Below, in pieces: positions 1 through 7,901 of a stretch of DNA of 41,389 nt. The translations under genes and the position numbers were made by a program. This DNA is from Acidobacteriota bacterium (GTDB taxonomy: Bacteria; Acidobacteriota; Terriglobia; Terriglobales; Acidobacteriaceae): NCBI GenBank assembly GCA_021799405.1, contig JAJZAL010000016.1:1-41389 (forward strand). The letters run 5' to 3'. The notes under the pieces are model-generated. The model did not search any database and was not told the origin of the DNA. It saw only the letters and a program-made list of their open reading frames with translations. Each line of letters opens with the position of its first letter. Within the stretch, counting starts at the first letter, position 1.

Positions 1-21
1 ATTTCGCCCAGTCAGAGAAGG

Positions 22-171
22 TCAGCGCGAGCTGCGGCTCATGCGCGCTGCGCGGCGCTTTTGCGCCCGCCATTTCAGGCCAAGCCAGGCCAGGTAGCTC
101 AGTTGAATCGTCCACGTCACCACATACGCGGCAATCAGGAATTCGTGGTCAAGGATGGCACGCTGATCCAT
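22..171 (-). CDS. CcmD-like small membrane peptide
   Basis: A 49-residue protein read from an ATG at 171, preceded by a good purine-rich ribosome site (GGAGAG then GAAGGAA). It has one hydrophobic segment (about residues 10-33, FLIAAYVVTW then a TIQLSYLAWLGL stretch) followed by a strongly basic tail (KWRAQKRRAARMSRSSR). That shape, a single membrane helix with a basic cytoplasmic tail directly after ccmC, is typical of CcmD, which holds CcmE and CcmC together and helps release holo-CcmE. CcmD proteins are poorly conserved in sequence, so the call rests on size, topology and position 40 bases after ccmC rather than on a motif. It ends 21 bases from the window edge; a further ccm gene such as ccmF may follow but cannot be seen. 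Confidence 0.6.
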   Translation of the reverse strand: MDQRAILDHEFLIAAYVVTWTIQLSYLAWLGLKWRAQKRRAARMSRSSR

Positions 172-211
172 TACTCTTTTCCTTCTCTCCGAATGGGCTT
201 TCCATCGCCAA

Positions 212-925
212 TTACATGCTAGAGACGCCGTGAAGAGCCGCCTCGGCTTCCTGGGCTGCGATCTCTTGGCTTTTGCGCTCGACGTTGTAGCGCAGGATGA
301 GGATGAAGATTCCCCAAGCCATCCACCCCAGTACATTCCAGCCAAAAGCGGGCAGCATGGAACTAGCCATGCCGGAGCCGGGCCCACCGCCGAAGACCGG
401 TGCGGGATGCTGCGTGCGCCACCAGCGGTTCGACATATAAACAATGGGCACGTCGAGCGCGCCGAAGATGCCCAGAACGGCGGCCAGCGTCTGCATCTGC
501 GGGCCGGAGGCAAACCGCCGCAGCAGCAGGTAACTCACATAGATCAGCCAGAGGACCAGCGTCGTGGTCAGGCGCGCATCCCATGTCCACCAAATGCCCC
601 AGGCGCGCCGCCCCCAGATGGGCCCGGTAGTCAGCACTACCGTGCAGAAGACAACACCAACCTCAGCACCGGCCAGCGCCCATGCGTCGAAGATCTGCGC
701 TCGCTCCGGCAGGTTGCGCCGGCTGGCAAGGTAGCCGATGGAACCCACAAGGCTGATCGCGAAAAACAGGAAGGCCACCATGGCCGAAGGCACGTGGTAG
801 TAAATGATGCGAAAGATTTCGCCCTGCATCGCGTCGTTCGGCGCAACATATATGGCCTGATACCAGGCCCAGATCATCAGGGCGACGGTGAGGATGGCAT
901 AGAGGCCGATGGCAAGCTTTTTCAT
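212..925 (-). CDS. ccmC: Cytochrome c maturation protein CcmC (heme handling)
   Basis: 237-residue integral membrane protein with about six hydrophobic helices. The tryptophan-rich heme-handling motif WGIWWTWD lies at residues 109-116, between two periplasm-facing histidines at about H44 (YYHVPS) and H173 (TQHPAP) that match the axial heme ligands of CcmC. The family receives heme exported to the periplasmic side and loads it onto the chaperone CcmE. The length is usual for the family. It follows ccmB on the same strand after a gap of about 76 bases, so it may have its own weak start or be read through from the upstream ccm genes. Family assignment is secure from the WWD-type motif plus context. 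Confidence 0.95.
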   Translation of the reverse strand: MKKLAIGLYAILTVALMIWAWYQAIYVAPNDAMQGEIFRIIYYHVPSAMVAFLFFAISLVGSIGYLASRRNLPERAQIFDAWALAGAEVGVVFCTVVLTTGPIWGRRAWGIWWTWDARLTTTLVLWLIYVSYLLLRRFASGPQMQTLAAVLGIFGALDVPIVYMSNRWWRTQHPAPVFGGGPGSGMASSMLPAFGWNVLGWMAWGIFILILRYNVERKSQEIAAQEAEAALHGVSSM

Positions 926-1001
926 GGTGGAACCTTGGGAACTGACCCTCTTTTAGTGTACGACGGCGCCGAAATCCCGGTCTCCGTCGGAGGGTAGAAG
1001 T

Positions 1002-1670
1002 TTACTCCGCGTGGAAGATCACATCAAAGAGCAGCAGGCTGGCGGTGGTAAAGATGATGTCGTAGCCCGCCAGCATCTTGATCCACAGCGTGGGATCGCT
1101 TTCGCCGGTGAGGATGTTTGTGGTGGCCTGCACCATGGCCAGCAGCGCCGGGATGAAGATGGGAAAGAGGATAAGCGAGAGCAGCAGCTCGCGGTTGCGG
1201 CTGCGGATCGAAAGCGCGGCAAAGAAGATGCCGTTGCCAACCAGCGCCCACGTGCCGAGCGGAAGCACGAGCGCCAGCAGCCAGCCCTGGCCGGCGACGT
1301 GGAGGTTGTAAAAGATGAAGAAGAACGGCGCCAGAATCACCTGGACAATGGTGACGAAGAGAAAATTCGCAATCGCCTTGGCCAGGTAAAGCTCCGCGCC
1401 GGGCGCCGGAACCATGCGCTGCGCATCGAGGACCTGGTGGCGGATCTCGCGCGCCCAGGCCTGGTTGAGCGCGCTCACTGAGGCGAACATGGTAGCCACA
1501 CAAAGCACGCCGCCGGCAATGCGCTGCGAAAACACACCGCTCGGATCGAAGGCAATGGAGAACAGCACAACCACCAGCCCGGAGAAAAACAGCATGGAGA
1601 TGATGGCGTCGAGCGAGCGCCACTCGATACGCAGATCCTTGACGAGATGGGTCCAAAGAGCGCGAAACAT
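1002..1670 (-). CDS. ccmB: Heme exporter permease CcmB
   Basis: 222-residue polytopic membrane protein, usual CcmB length, with about six hydrophobic segments. The N-terminal start (MFRALWTHLVKDLRIEWRS) resembles the family's conserved amphipathic entry with a KDL-x-x-EWR pattern. CcmB is the membrane subunit of the CcmABCD ABC-type complex; with the ATPase CcmA it drives release of heme-loaded CcmE from CcmC/CcmD. Its ATG shares one base with the stop codon of the upstream ybaK-like gene, which argues for translational coupling. The usual ccmA-ccmB adjacency is interrupted here by that ybaK gene. Confidence 0.93.
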   Translation of the reverse strand: MFRALWTHLVKDLRIEWRSLDAIISMLFFSGLVVVLFSIAFDPSGVFSQRIAGGVLCVATMFASVSALNQAWAREIRHQVLDAQRMVPAPGAELYLAKAIANFLFVTIVQVILAPFFFIFYNLHVAGQGWLLALVLPLGTWALVGNGIFFAALSIRSRNRELLLSLILFPIFIPALLAMVQATTNILTGESDPTLWIKMLAGYDIIFTTASLLLFDVIFHAE

Positions 1671-2164
1671 CAGGCGTGGTCCTCGGGTGCGGCAACAGCC
1701 TTGGTCAGATCGGCGGTTTGGGCCTGGGCGGCGCGCAGATAGTCGTCCGGGCTGAGAATCATCTGCGTTCCCCGCGTCCCTGCCGAAACGCTGATCCGGT
1801 CAAACAGAATCACTGTTTCATCGACGAAAACCGGGTAGGCCTTCCGCGCGCCAAAAACAGTAACACCGCCACGGATGTATCCGGTCAGAGGCTGCACGTC
1901 TTTGAGCGGCACCATCTCTGATTTGCGCAACCCGGCGGCGTGGGCCAGCTTCTTCAGGTCCAGCTCCGCGTTGCCGGGGATGACCGCGAAGACGTATGCG
2001 CCCGGGCCGCCCATTGTCAGCAGAGTCTTGAAGACCTGCTCCGGCGGCATACCAATCTTAGCGGCGACGGCAATCGCGGTCAGGTCGTTGGGATCTACCT
2101 CGTACTCGCGCAGTTCGAAGGCGATGCCGAGCGATTGAAGAAAGCGCGCGCCGTTAGTCTTCAT
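1670..2164 (-). CDS. ybaK: YbaK/EbsC-type Cys-tRNA(Pro) deacylase
   Basis: 164-residue protein of the YbaK/prolyl-tRNA editing superfamily. Visible marks are the DLTAIAVAAKIGMPPEQVFKTLL block with the catalytic-type lysine at position 46, the middle motif YVFAVIPGNAELDLKKLA (about residues 57-74), and the later GYIRGGVTVFGARK glycine-rich block (about residues 114-127). Family members hydrolyse mischarged Cys-tRNA(Pro) in the cytoplasm. The gene overlaps ccmA upstream by four bases (ATGA) and ccmB downstream by one base, so it is a true member of this operon. Why a tRNA editing enzyme sits inside a heme-handling operon is unknown; a link through cysteine or thiol metabolism is only a guess. 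Confidence 0.9.
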   Translation of the reverse strand: MKTNGARFLQSLGIAFELREYEVDPNDLTAIAVAAKIGMPPEQVFKTLLTMGGPGAYVFAVIPGNAELDLKKLAHAAGLRKSEMVPLKDVQPLTGYIRGGVTVFGARKAYPVFVDETVILFDRISVSAGTRGTQMILSPDDYLRAAQAQTADLTKAVAAPEDHA

Positions 2165-2841
2165 CGCGGAGTCCCCGGCTCAAACGAGGCCACGCGGCCA
2201 GCGTGCAGCGTCAGCACCCAGTCAGCGATGGGAGCGGCCAATTCGCGCTGGTGAGTGGTGAGAACAATGGTGCGATTGCTCTGTCGGAATCCGGAGAGCA
2301 GCTCGACCATCTGGCGCGCGCTCTCCACATCCATGTTCGAAAAGGGCTCGTCGAGCAAAAGCAGCTCGGGAACAGAGAGCAATACACGAGCCAGCGAGGT
2401 GCGCTGACGCATGCCCTGCGAGTATTGGCCGACCGTCCGGAGGAGATTGGGGTCGAGGCCGACCTGGCGCAGCGCCTCGGCCGGTTCCAGGCATACACGG
2501 CCGCTATAGAGCGTAGCAAAGTAGCGCAGGTTCTCCTGCGCGGTCAGCTCGTCGTAGAGCATGGGTGCGTGGCTCATGTAGCCGATGCGTGCACGCGCGT
2601 CATGCGGTTCGTAATCGCCGAAGACCTTGATCGTGCCGAGGCTGGGGCGCAGCAACCCCGCCAGAATGCGTAGCAGAGTGGATTTGCCCGCGCCATTCTC
2701 GCCGAGCAGGACGTAGCACCGGCCGGGCTCCAGATCGACGGAAACCTGGCGGAGCGCTGCAAAAGAGCCGAAGAGCTTGGAAACTTGATGGAGCCGGACA
2801 CAAGGGGTCGTGGCGGCGGCCTCGGATGCGTGCGCGGTCAT
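2161..2841 (-). CDS. ccmA: ABC transporter ATPase CcmA
   Basis: 226 residues from the ATG at 2841. The open frame extends upstream, but this start sits four bases after the ccmE stop and gives a normal CcmA length. Motifs in order: Walker A GENGAGKS at 47-54, signature SQGMRQR at 141-147 (the Q and M are usual for CcmA-like ATPases), Walker B LLLLDEP at 160-166 and the switch histidine in TTHQ at H197. CcmA powers the CcmAB step that frees holo-CcmE. Its stop overlaps the start of the ybaK-like gene. Confidence is high because a full ATPase lies beside ccmE, ccmB and ccmC. Confidence 0.93.
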   Translation of the reverse strand: MTAHASEAAATTPCVRLHQVSKLFGSFAALRQVSVDLEPGRCYVLLGENGAGKSTLLRILAGLLRPSLGTIKVFGDYEPHDARARIGYMSHAPMLYDELTAQENLRYFATLYSGRVCLEPAEALRQVGLDPNLLRTVGQYSQGMRQRTSLARVLLSVPELLLLDEPFSNMDVESARQMVELLSGFRQSNRTIVLTTHQRELAAPIADWVLTLHAGRVASFEPGTPR

Positions 2842-2845
2842 GCGA

Positions 2846-3367
2846 TCAGTTGGCGCCGGACGGGGTGGCGGCAGCGACCGCAGGTGAGGCCATCGGCGCT
2901 GTGGAAGCCCTGGGCGAAGCAGCGCCGGATGATTTGGAGTTCGGCGCCGCGGGAGCATACTTGCTGGCGCACTTGGCCTGGAGCATGGTGGCATGGAAGA
3001 CGCCGTCGCGCCCGTAGGTGCCTTCGGCCAGGGCCTGGGCGTCGTCCTTGAAGGTGTCCGGGGGCGGCTCGGAGCCGTTGTAGGTGACCTTGAGCTCGTG
3101 TCCCGTCGCCGCCTTGGGTGAGTGGCTCTCAAACTGATTGAGCACGAAGGAAACGTGCGGGCCGTCCTGCACGATGGACCCGGGCTTCACGAAGCCCTCG
3201 ACACGCAACTGGCTGTGATAGGCCGCGGCGCCCATGTGCCCGAGTTCGGGAATGGTCACGTAGTAACTCTTGCTTGACCCGTAGCCTGTGTAAGCAAGCC
3301 AGCCGATCGTGCCCAGGATAATGGCAACCGCAATCCCGATCCGCAAGGTGTTGCCGGAATTTTTCAT
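2846..3367 (-). CDS. ccmE: Heme chaperone CcmE, CxxxY variant
   Basis: 173 residues: short cytoplasmic start, one N-terminal membrane anchor (about residues 10-27), then a periplasmic OB-fold domain with the family's LRVEGFVKPGSI and VTYNGSEPPDTF-like strands (about residues 54-106), then an Ala/Pro/Ser-rich flexible tail. In the classical protein a His in an HxxxY motif bonds heme covalently. Here the equivalent stretch reads LQAKCASKY, so a Cys (C133) takes the His position and Tyr137 is kept: the CxxxY type known from Desulfovibrio and some archaea, often with a ccm set lacking ccmH. No CcmH or CcmG is seen in this window, but the locus runs off the left edge. It is the first gene of the ccm series. 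Confidence 0.93.
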   Translation of the reverse strand: MKNSGNTLRIGIAVAIILGTIGWLAYTGYGSSKSYYVTIPELGHMGAAAYHSQLRVEGFVKPGSIVQDGPHVSFVLNQFESHSPKAATGHELKVTYNGSEPPPDTFKDDAQALAEGTYGRDGVFHATMLQAKCASKYAPAAPNSKSSGAASPRASTAPMASPAVAAATPSGAN

Positions 3368-3488
3368 ACTTAGTTTTAACGATACGAGGCTCAGCGGCGG
3401 GGGTCAACCATTCCCGTAGAGAGGACCGGGAACGGCCACCATTCCACGAGCCGCCCCGGCAGCCCTTCCCGCCTGCGTCGGGCCACAG

Positions 3489-5603
3489 TCAGCGGGCTGA
3501 ATCCAGGGCATTTGTGGCGCGATCCAGAGACTGGGTGAGCACGTCCAACTGCTGCGCAGCCAGGCTTGCGTTTTTCGCGTCGATGGCTTCATTAACGCCG
3601 GGAATGTCAACGGCGGAATAACCGGTGAACTCGCCGGGAGCATAGATCACGTGCCGGTACCAGGGACGGCCGGGCAGACCAGCCGGAGAGATAAACGCCT
3701 CCTCGGTCCGGCGAAGAGCCTGGTTCAAGCCGACGAGGTCTCCGGATGCCGCCATTTCGCGATCACGCACCTTTTCCCCCGCGGTGGCCATGCGCGCGGC
3801 GGCGGCTGCAGCGGGCGCAAAATTGAGCGACTTGAGTCCTGCCTGCGTGGCCTTGGACTTTGCCGCTTCAATGTAAGCGCCGATCTCGTGAGCATAGGCC
3901 GCGTAATCATAGGGCAGCACGTCAGCATCGGCCATGCGCAGAGCTTCGAGGCCCAGAATCCGCGCCATCTCCTGCAGATAAAGGAAGTGGGGATCGGCAT
4001 TCTGCGTATACCAGGCAAAATTGTCAAAGACGGAGTGATAGACGCCGTAAGGGCCCTCGGACCCGATGTCGGTAGAAGGCACGCCGACGTGCTGGAGGAA
4101 AGGCGTGAAATCGGAACCCGAGCCGAGGCCGCCGACGCGAATCTGATCAGCGCCTGCCGGCGGTATATTGGGCGTCTTCTGCTCATTGCGATGGATCTGG
4201 CTGTTTCGCCATTGCTGATAGACCGTCCCGCCCAGTGGGCTGGAGACAGAACTGGCGATGCCGCGGATGAACCCCTTGAGCGAAGGCACGGCAGAGGCGG
4301 AGAAATCCGGGCCGGAAACGGCTACATCCACATTGAAGTAGGCAACAGCATGATCGAGGGCTTTGGCGTGCTGTTCCACCCATTCGGTCGAGCCGATCAA
4401 TCCCTCCTCTTCGGCATCCCAACTGCAAAAGAGGATGGTGCGCTTGGGGCGCCAGCCTGAGCGCAGCAGCGCGCCAATGCCGTGAGCAGCTTCAAGCAGG
4501 GCGGCGGTGCCGCTGGAGGGATCCACTGCGCCATACACCCATGCGTCGCGGTGATTGCCGACGATCACCCAGTCATTCGGGTACTGCGTGCCCGGGACCG
4601 TGCCGATGACGTCCCAGATGATGCGCCGCTGGTAATCCTGCCGCGAGACGAGATGGACCCGCACGCCGCCTGGCCCGACGTGATAGCGGAAAGGCAGCGC
4701 GCCCTGCCAGCCTTGCGGCACTCCGGGGCCCCTCAGTGCCTCCAGAATGGGCGCCGCATCGTGATAGCTGAGCGGAATCGAGATGATGTGCGGCTGGCTT
4801 CCGTACGGCGAGACGCGGTTGGAGACGGGCAGGTTCAGCGTCGAAGCCACGCCGGGCGTCTCCGGATCTCCGGGGTACTTGAAAAGGTACTGAACCGAGC
4901 CGCGCTGCACGCCCGTCGCCGGCCGCCAGGGTCCGAGCGGCCATGGATCGCCCTTGTAGTAGCCATCGTCCCGTGGATCGGAGTAAAGCAACACGCCGAC
5001 GGCTCCGCGCTGCTCGGCAAGGTAGACCTTGACGCCGCGGAAGTTGGAGCCGTAGCGGCAGATCACAATCTTGCCGTGAAGATCGATGTGCAGGTCGGCC
5101 AGCTTGTTGAAGTCCTGCAGCCGGCCATAGTTGGCGTAAACCACCTCGGCGGTGACGTCACCGGAACCCGAGGAACCGTTGAAGGGCATCACGACGTGGG
5201 GATTGTTCTGATAGGGATCGCCGTGCACATGCTCGCGGGTGGGGCCGGTCATCAGCAGATGCCCGGCGGGGTCGTATGCCTCCACGCGCACCACTTTGGG
5301 CCAGTTGAGCAGAACGCGGTAGGGGACGATTTCGGTCTCAAGACCGGCAGCGCGAAACCTCTTCGCCACGTAGTTGGCGGTCCTGTGATCTTCGGGCGTA
5401 GCAGCCATGTGGGGCTGGGCGGTGAGCGACTTCAGTTCCTCGCCAGCCAGCCGGGCGCTCGGCACAGCGAGGAATTGCGTCTCGATTTTGGACTGCGCGC
5501 TGAAATTGGCATAGCCAAAGGCGGAGGCGTTCCCCGCCGATTGCGACGGCGCCGAAACGGGCAGGAACAGAAAAAGAATTGAGAAAGCAAGAAGATTCCG
5601 CAC
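3489..5603 (-). CDS. Secreted M28B peptidase, glutamate carboxypeptidase II-like
   Basis: 704 residues from a GTG at 5603 that has an AGGA ribosome site and gives a clean signal peptide (RNLLAFSILFLFLPVS, cleavage near APSQS). A TTG 13 codons upstream is also open but has no ribosome site. The order is signal peptide, protease-associated domain, peptidase M28 domain, C-terminal dimerisation-like domain, as in human GCPII/PSMA. All five di-zinc ligands are visible: H351 (GNHRDAW), D361 (VDPSSG), E399 with general base E398 (WDAEEEG), D426 (NVDV) and H523 (YHSVFD). It should be an exported zinc aminopeptidase or carboxypeptidase acting on peptides; the substrate cannot be told. It ends 121 bases before the ccmE start and is a separate unit. 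Confidence 0.9.
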   Translation of the reverse strand: MRNLLAFSILFLFLPVSAPSQSAGNASAFGYANFSAQSKIETQFLAVPSARLAGEELKSLTAQPHMAATPEDHRTANYVAKRFRAAGLETEIVPYRVLLNWPKVVRVEAYDPAGHLLMTGPTREHVHGDPYQNNPHVVMPFNGSSGSGDVTAEVVYANYGRLQDFNKLADLHIDLHGKIVICRYGSNFRGVKVYLAEQRGAVGVLLYSDPRDDGYYKGDPWPLGPWRPATGVQRGSVQYLFKYPGDPETPGVASTLNLPVSNRVSPYGSQPHIISIPLSYHDAAPILEALRGPGVPQGWQGALPFRYHVGPGGVRVHLVSRQDYQRRIIWDVIGTVPGTQYPNDWVIVGNHRDAWVYGAVDPSSGTAALLEAAHGIGALLRSGWRPKRTILFCSWDAEEEGLIGSTEWVEQHAKALDHAVAYFNVDVAVSGPDFSASAVPSLKGFIRGIASSVSSPLGGTVYQQWRNSQIHRNEQKTPNIPPAGADQIRVGGLGSGSDFTPFLQHVGVPSTDIGSEGPYGVYHSVFDNFAWYTQNADPHFLYLQEMARILGLEALRMADADVLPYDYAAYAHEIGAYIEAAKSKATQAGLKSLNFAPAAAAAARMATAGEKVRDREMAASGDLVGLNQALRRTEEAFISPAGLPGRPWYRHVIYAPGEFTGYSAVDIPGVNEAIDAKNASLAAQQLDVLTQSLDRATNALDSAR

Positions 5604-5725
5604 AGTCCATCCTACAACTCCGCGAAGGGAGGCGCTCGGCAAGCGAATCGTGGCGGACCATACCTGATGCGCAGGTTGATGCTGCGCTCAATCTCCATTG
5701 AAAGCCCCTGCCGGTTGGCGGCGGC

Positions 5726-6130
5726 TTAGGCCACCGGCTGGCTACAATGGGCGCAACGCCGGGCGGCCAGCGGAATCTCGCTGAGACACTCGGGACACGG
5801 TTTGGTCGTGGGCGCGGCCGGCGCCGTCGGCTTCTTCAGCCGTGCCTGCAGCGCGTTCATAGGCGTGACGATGGCAAAGTAAATCACAGCGGCGACGATC
5901 AGGAACGAGACCACCGCGTTGAAGAAACTGCCCACCTTGATCTGGCCTCCGCCAACGTGCAGGACCACGCCGCTGAAGTCGGGCTTGCCGAGAGTGGCGG
6001 CAATGAGCGGATTCAGCACATCGCCAACCAGCGAGGTGACGATGCCGTTGAAAGCGGCGCCCATGATGAAGGCGACTGCCAGATCGACCACGTTTCCGCG
6101 GAGAATGAAATCGCGAAATCCCTTGAGCAT
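5726..6130 (-). CDS. mscL: Large-conductance mechanosensitive channel MscL with zinc-ribbon tail
   Basis: 134 residues. The N-terminal MLKGFRDFILRGNVVDLAVA block and the first pore helix (about residues 15-45) are classic MscL. A second helix (about residues 70-90, SFFNAVVSFLIVAAVIYF) follows, leading to a cytoplasmic tail. MscL forms a homopentameric inner-membrane channel that opens under hypo-osmotic stress. The tail differs from the E. coli type: after a Pro/Ala linker it carries four cysteines (C112, C115, C126, C129) spaced like a zinc ribbon (CPEC and CAHC). This tail occurs in other bacterial MscL proteins and may stabilise or gate the cytoplasmic bundle. Confidence 0.95.
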   Translation of the reverse strand: MLKGFRDFILRGNVVDLAVAFIMGAAFNGIVTSLVGDVLNPLIAATLGKPDFSGVVLHVGGGQIKVGSFFNAVVSFLIVAAVIYFAIVTPMNALQARLKKPTAPAAPTTKPCPECLSEIPLAARRCAHCSQPVA

Positions 6131-6263
6131 GGTTCCTGTCCTCCTGTGCGGTCTACGCTTGCCCTCAGTGATTGCAGGTCATGCCGCATTGTACCCCGGC
6201 CCATCCTGCAGGTAAACAAAGAGTTGCTGCAGGATGTCGCGGACGGAGGCGCGAAGGCCGCAG

Positions 6264-6557
6264 CTAAAGATAGACCGAGAAAAATACCACCAGCGCCAGG
6301 ATCATCAATTCGGAATAGAGCAGAATCAGGACGCCGGCGTAATAGAGATTTCTTTTGGGGCCAATGCAACGGCCGGTTTCGACCATCGCCCAGCAGACAG
6401 CGGGCACAGCAAGGAGATGCCAGCGCGAGCCGTGCAGGGCGGTCGTATTGGGGAAGCCGGCGAGATAGAGGCTGGCGGCCAGCGCTCCAAGAGCAAGCAG
6501 AGTCCCGCGCGTGAGCGACGGCTTCCGAATACGGAAGATGGACGGGGGGGGAAGCAC
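6264..6557 (-). CDS. Small hypothetical membrane protein
   Basis: 97 residues from a GTG just after an AAGGGAG ribosome site. Three hydrophobic helices are predicted by eye (about residues 18-35, 45-60 and 70-95), with a basic N-terminus. No family is recognised. It begins 27 bases after the mtnA stop on the same strand, so it may be co-transcribed with mtnA. The frame is kept open between two real genes and the hydrophobic pattern is coherent, which supports a real gene, but there is no motif to suggest a function. Confidence 0.55.
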   Translation of the reverse strand: MLPPPSIFRIRKPSLTRGTLLALGALAASLYLAGFPNTTALHGSRWHLLAVPAVCWAMVETGRCIGPKRNLYYAGVLILLYSELMILALVVFFSVYL

Positions 6558-6584
6558 CGCTCCCTTAGTTTAGGAGGATTGAAG

Positions 6585-7634
6585 CTAACTTGCCACCAGT
6601 TCCATCCCTTTCAGCGATTCGGTGTATGGCGCGCGCACCACGCCGCGCTCGGTGATGATGGCCGAGATGTATTTGGCCGGGGTTACGTCGAAGGCCGGAT
6701 TGCAGATGCCGACCCCCTCCGGCGTGAGTTGCTTGCCGGCGTGGTGCGTCACCTCCACATGCGGACGCTCCTCGATCGGGATGGCTTCGCCGGTCGCGGT
6801 GGCAAGGTCGATCGTGGACCACGGCGCGGCTACGTAGAATGGGATGCCGTGCTCGCGCGCCAGGATCGCCACGTTGTAGGTGCCGATCTTGTTGGCGGTG
6901 TCGCCGTTGGCGGCGATGCGGTCAGCGCCGACAACCACCGCCTGGATACGCTTCTGGCGCATAAGGCTGGCTGCCATGTTGTCGCAGATCACCGTGGTCG
7001 GAATATGGTCGGCCATCAGTTCCCAGGCGGTGAGACGCGCGCCCTGCAGGAAGGGACGGGTCTCGTCGGCGTAGACATGGATGCGCTTGCCCTGCTCGAC
7101 AGCGGATCGAATGACACCGAGCGCCGTTCCGTAGCCACAGGTGGCCAGAGCGCCGGCGTTGCAGTGGGTGAGCACTCCACCCTCGTCAGGCAGCAGAGCG
7201 CCGCCGAAGGCGCCCATAGCCTTGCACGCGGCGATGTCTTCCTCATACATCGCATGCGCCTCGGCCAGCAGTCTGCTCTTGATCTTCTCCAGGGTTACGC
7301 CGCCTGCCCGCAGATTAGCAAAGAGAATCTTCATGCGGTCGATCGCCCAGAAGAGGTTCACGGCCGTGGGACGCGTCGCGGCCAGCCGGGCGCAGATCGT
7401 TTCAAACTCCGGGGCGAATTCCTCCGGCGTGGCGGCCTGGGAATTCGTTGCTCCCAGGGCAATGCCATAAGCAGCGGAGACGCCGATGGCAGGCGCGCCG
7501 CGGACAACCATGGTGACAATCACGTCTGCCACCTGTTCATAGGTGGTGGCCAACACATAGCTCTCCTCGCGCGGGAGCTTGGTTTGGTCGAGGAAGCGAA
7601 CGCCTTCGGGAGTCCAGGTAAGCGTAGGAATCAT
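6585..7634 (-). CDS. mtnA: S-methyl-5-thioribose-1-phosphate isomerase
   Basis: 349 residues from the ATG at 7634. The frame is open further upstream, but that extension lies in repeat-containing non-coding sequence. Motifs: RGAPAIG at 45-51, the catalytic cysteine in THCNAG (C158), and the catalytic aspartate in [10 protein letters not shown] (D238), followed by ANKIGT. These match the C160/D240 pair of the Bacillus subtilis enzyme within two positions. MtnA converts methylthioribose-1-phosphate to methylthioribulose-1-phosphate in cytoplasmic methionine salvage. The related eIF2B-like proteins lack this Cys/Asp pair. No other salvage gene is next to it. It is divergent from the downstream MFS transporter. 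Confidence 0.95.
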   Translation of the reverse strand: MIPTLTWTPEGVRFLDQTKLPREESYVLATTYEQVADVIVTMVVRGAPAIGVSAAYGIALGATNSQAATPEEFAPEFETICARLAATRPTAVNLFWAIDRMKILFANLRAGGVTLEKIKSRLLAEAHAMYEEDIAACKAMGAFGGALLPDEGGVLTHCNAGALATCGYGTALGVIRSAVEQGKRIHVYADETRPFLQGARLTAWELMADHIPTTVICDNMAASLMRQKRIQAVVVGADRIAANGDTANKIGTYNVAILAREHGIPFYVAAPWSTIDLATATGEAIPIEERPHVEVTHHAGKQLTPEGVGICNPAFDVTPAKYISAIITERGVVRAPYTESLKGMELVAS

Positions 7635-7805
7635 GCACGTACAGTGTAAACTGCGGAAGGAAAGCTGGGTGGTTTCAAGGGGCCTGAAAACATTTTCACA
7701 ATCCACTGGACGCACCTCCTCTCCAATGCGTAGAGTTGTTCCCGTACTTTCCAGGCAGTTTTCTCCAGTTTCTATTCCCTCGGGCGCCCGCCCCATGCGG
7801 AAGGC

Positions 7806-7859
7806 GATGAGGCAGGAAATCATGGGCACATAGATGAGGCAGGAAATCCTGGGCACATA
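7806..7859. repeat. Two tandem 27-base repeats upstream of mtnA
   Basis: Two head-to-tail copies of a 27-base unit (GATGAGGCAGGAAATC then A/C then TGGGCACATA) at 7806-7832 and 7833-7859 differ at one base. They lie in the 267-base divergent space between mtnA and the MFS gene. Each unit repeats a GGCAGGAAATC core. They could be a duplicated operator or a fragment of a dispersed repeat; nothing in the window shows which. Confidence 0.7.
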
Positions 7860-7901
7860 ATTGACGACCATGCAATTCTAGGAATCGGAGGAAGACCTCT
7901 T

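Noticed and set aside
2842..3132. Longer CcmA reading frame upstream of 2841
   Set aside because: The extension lies inside ccmE in another frame, is Pro/Arg-rich and lacks ABC features; the ATG at 2841 is coupled to the ccmE stop.
7635..7871. N-terminal extension of mtnA by 79 codons
   Set aside because: It is encoded partly by the 27-base tandem repeat, has no similarity to MtnA N-termini, and the internal ATG at 7634 gives the normal enzyme length.
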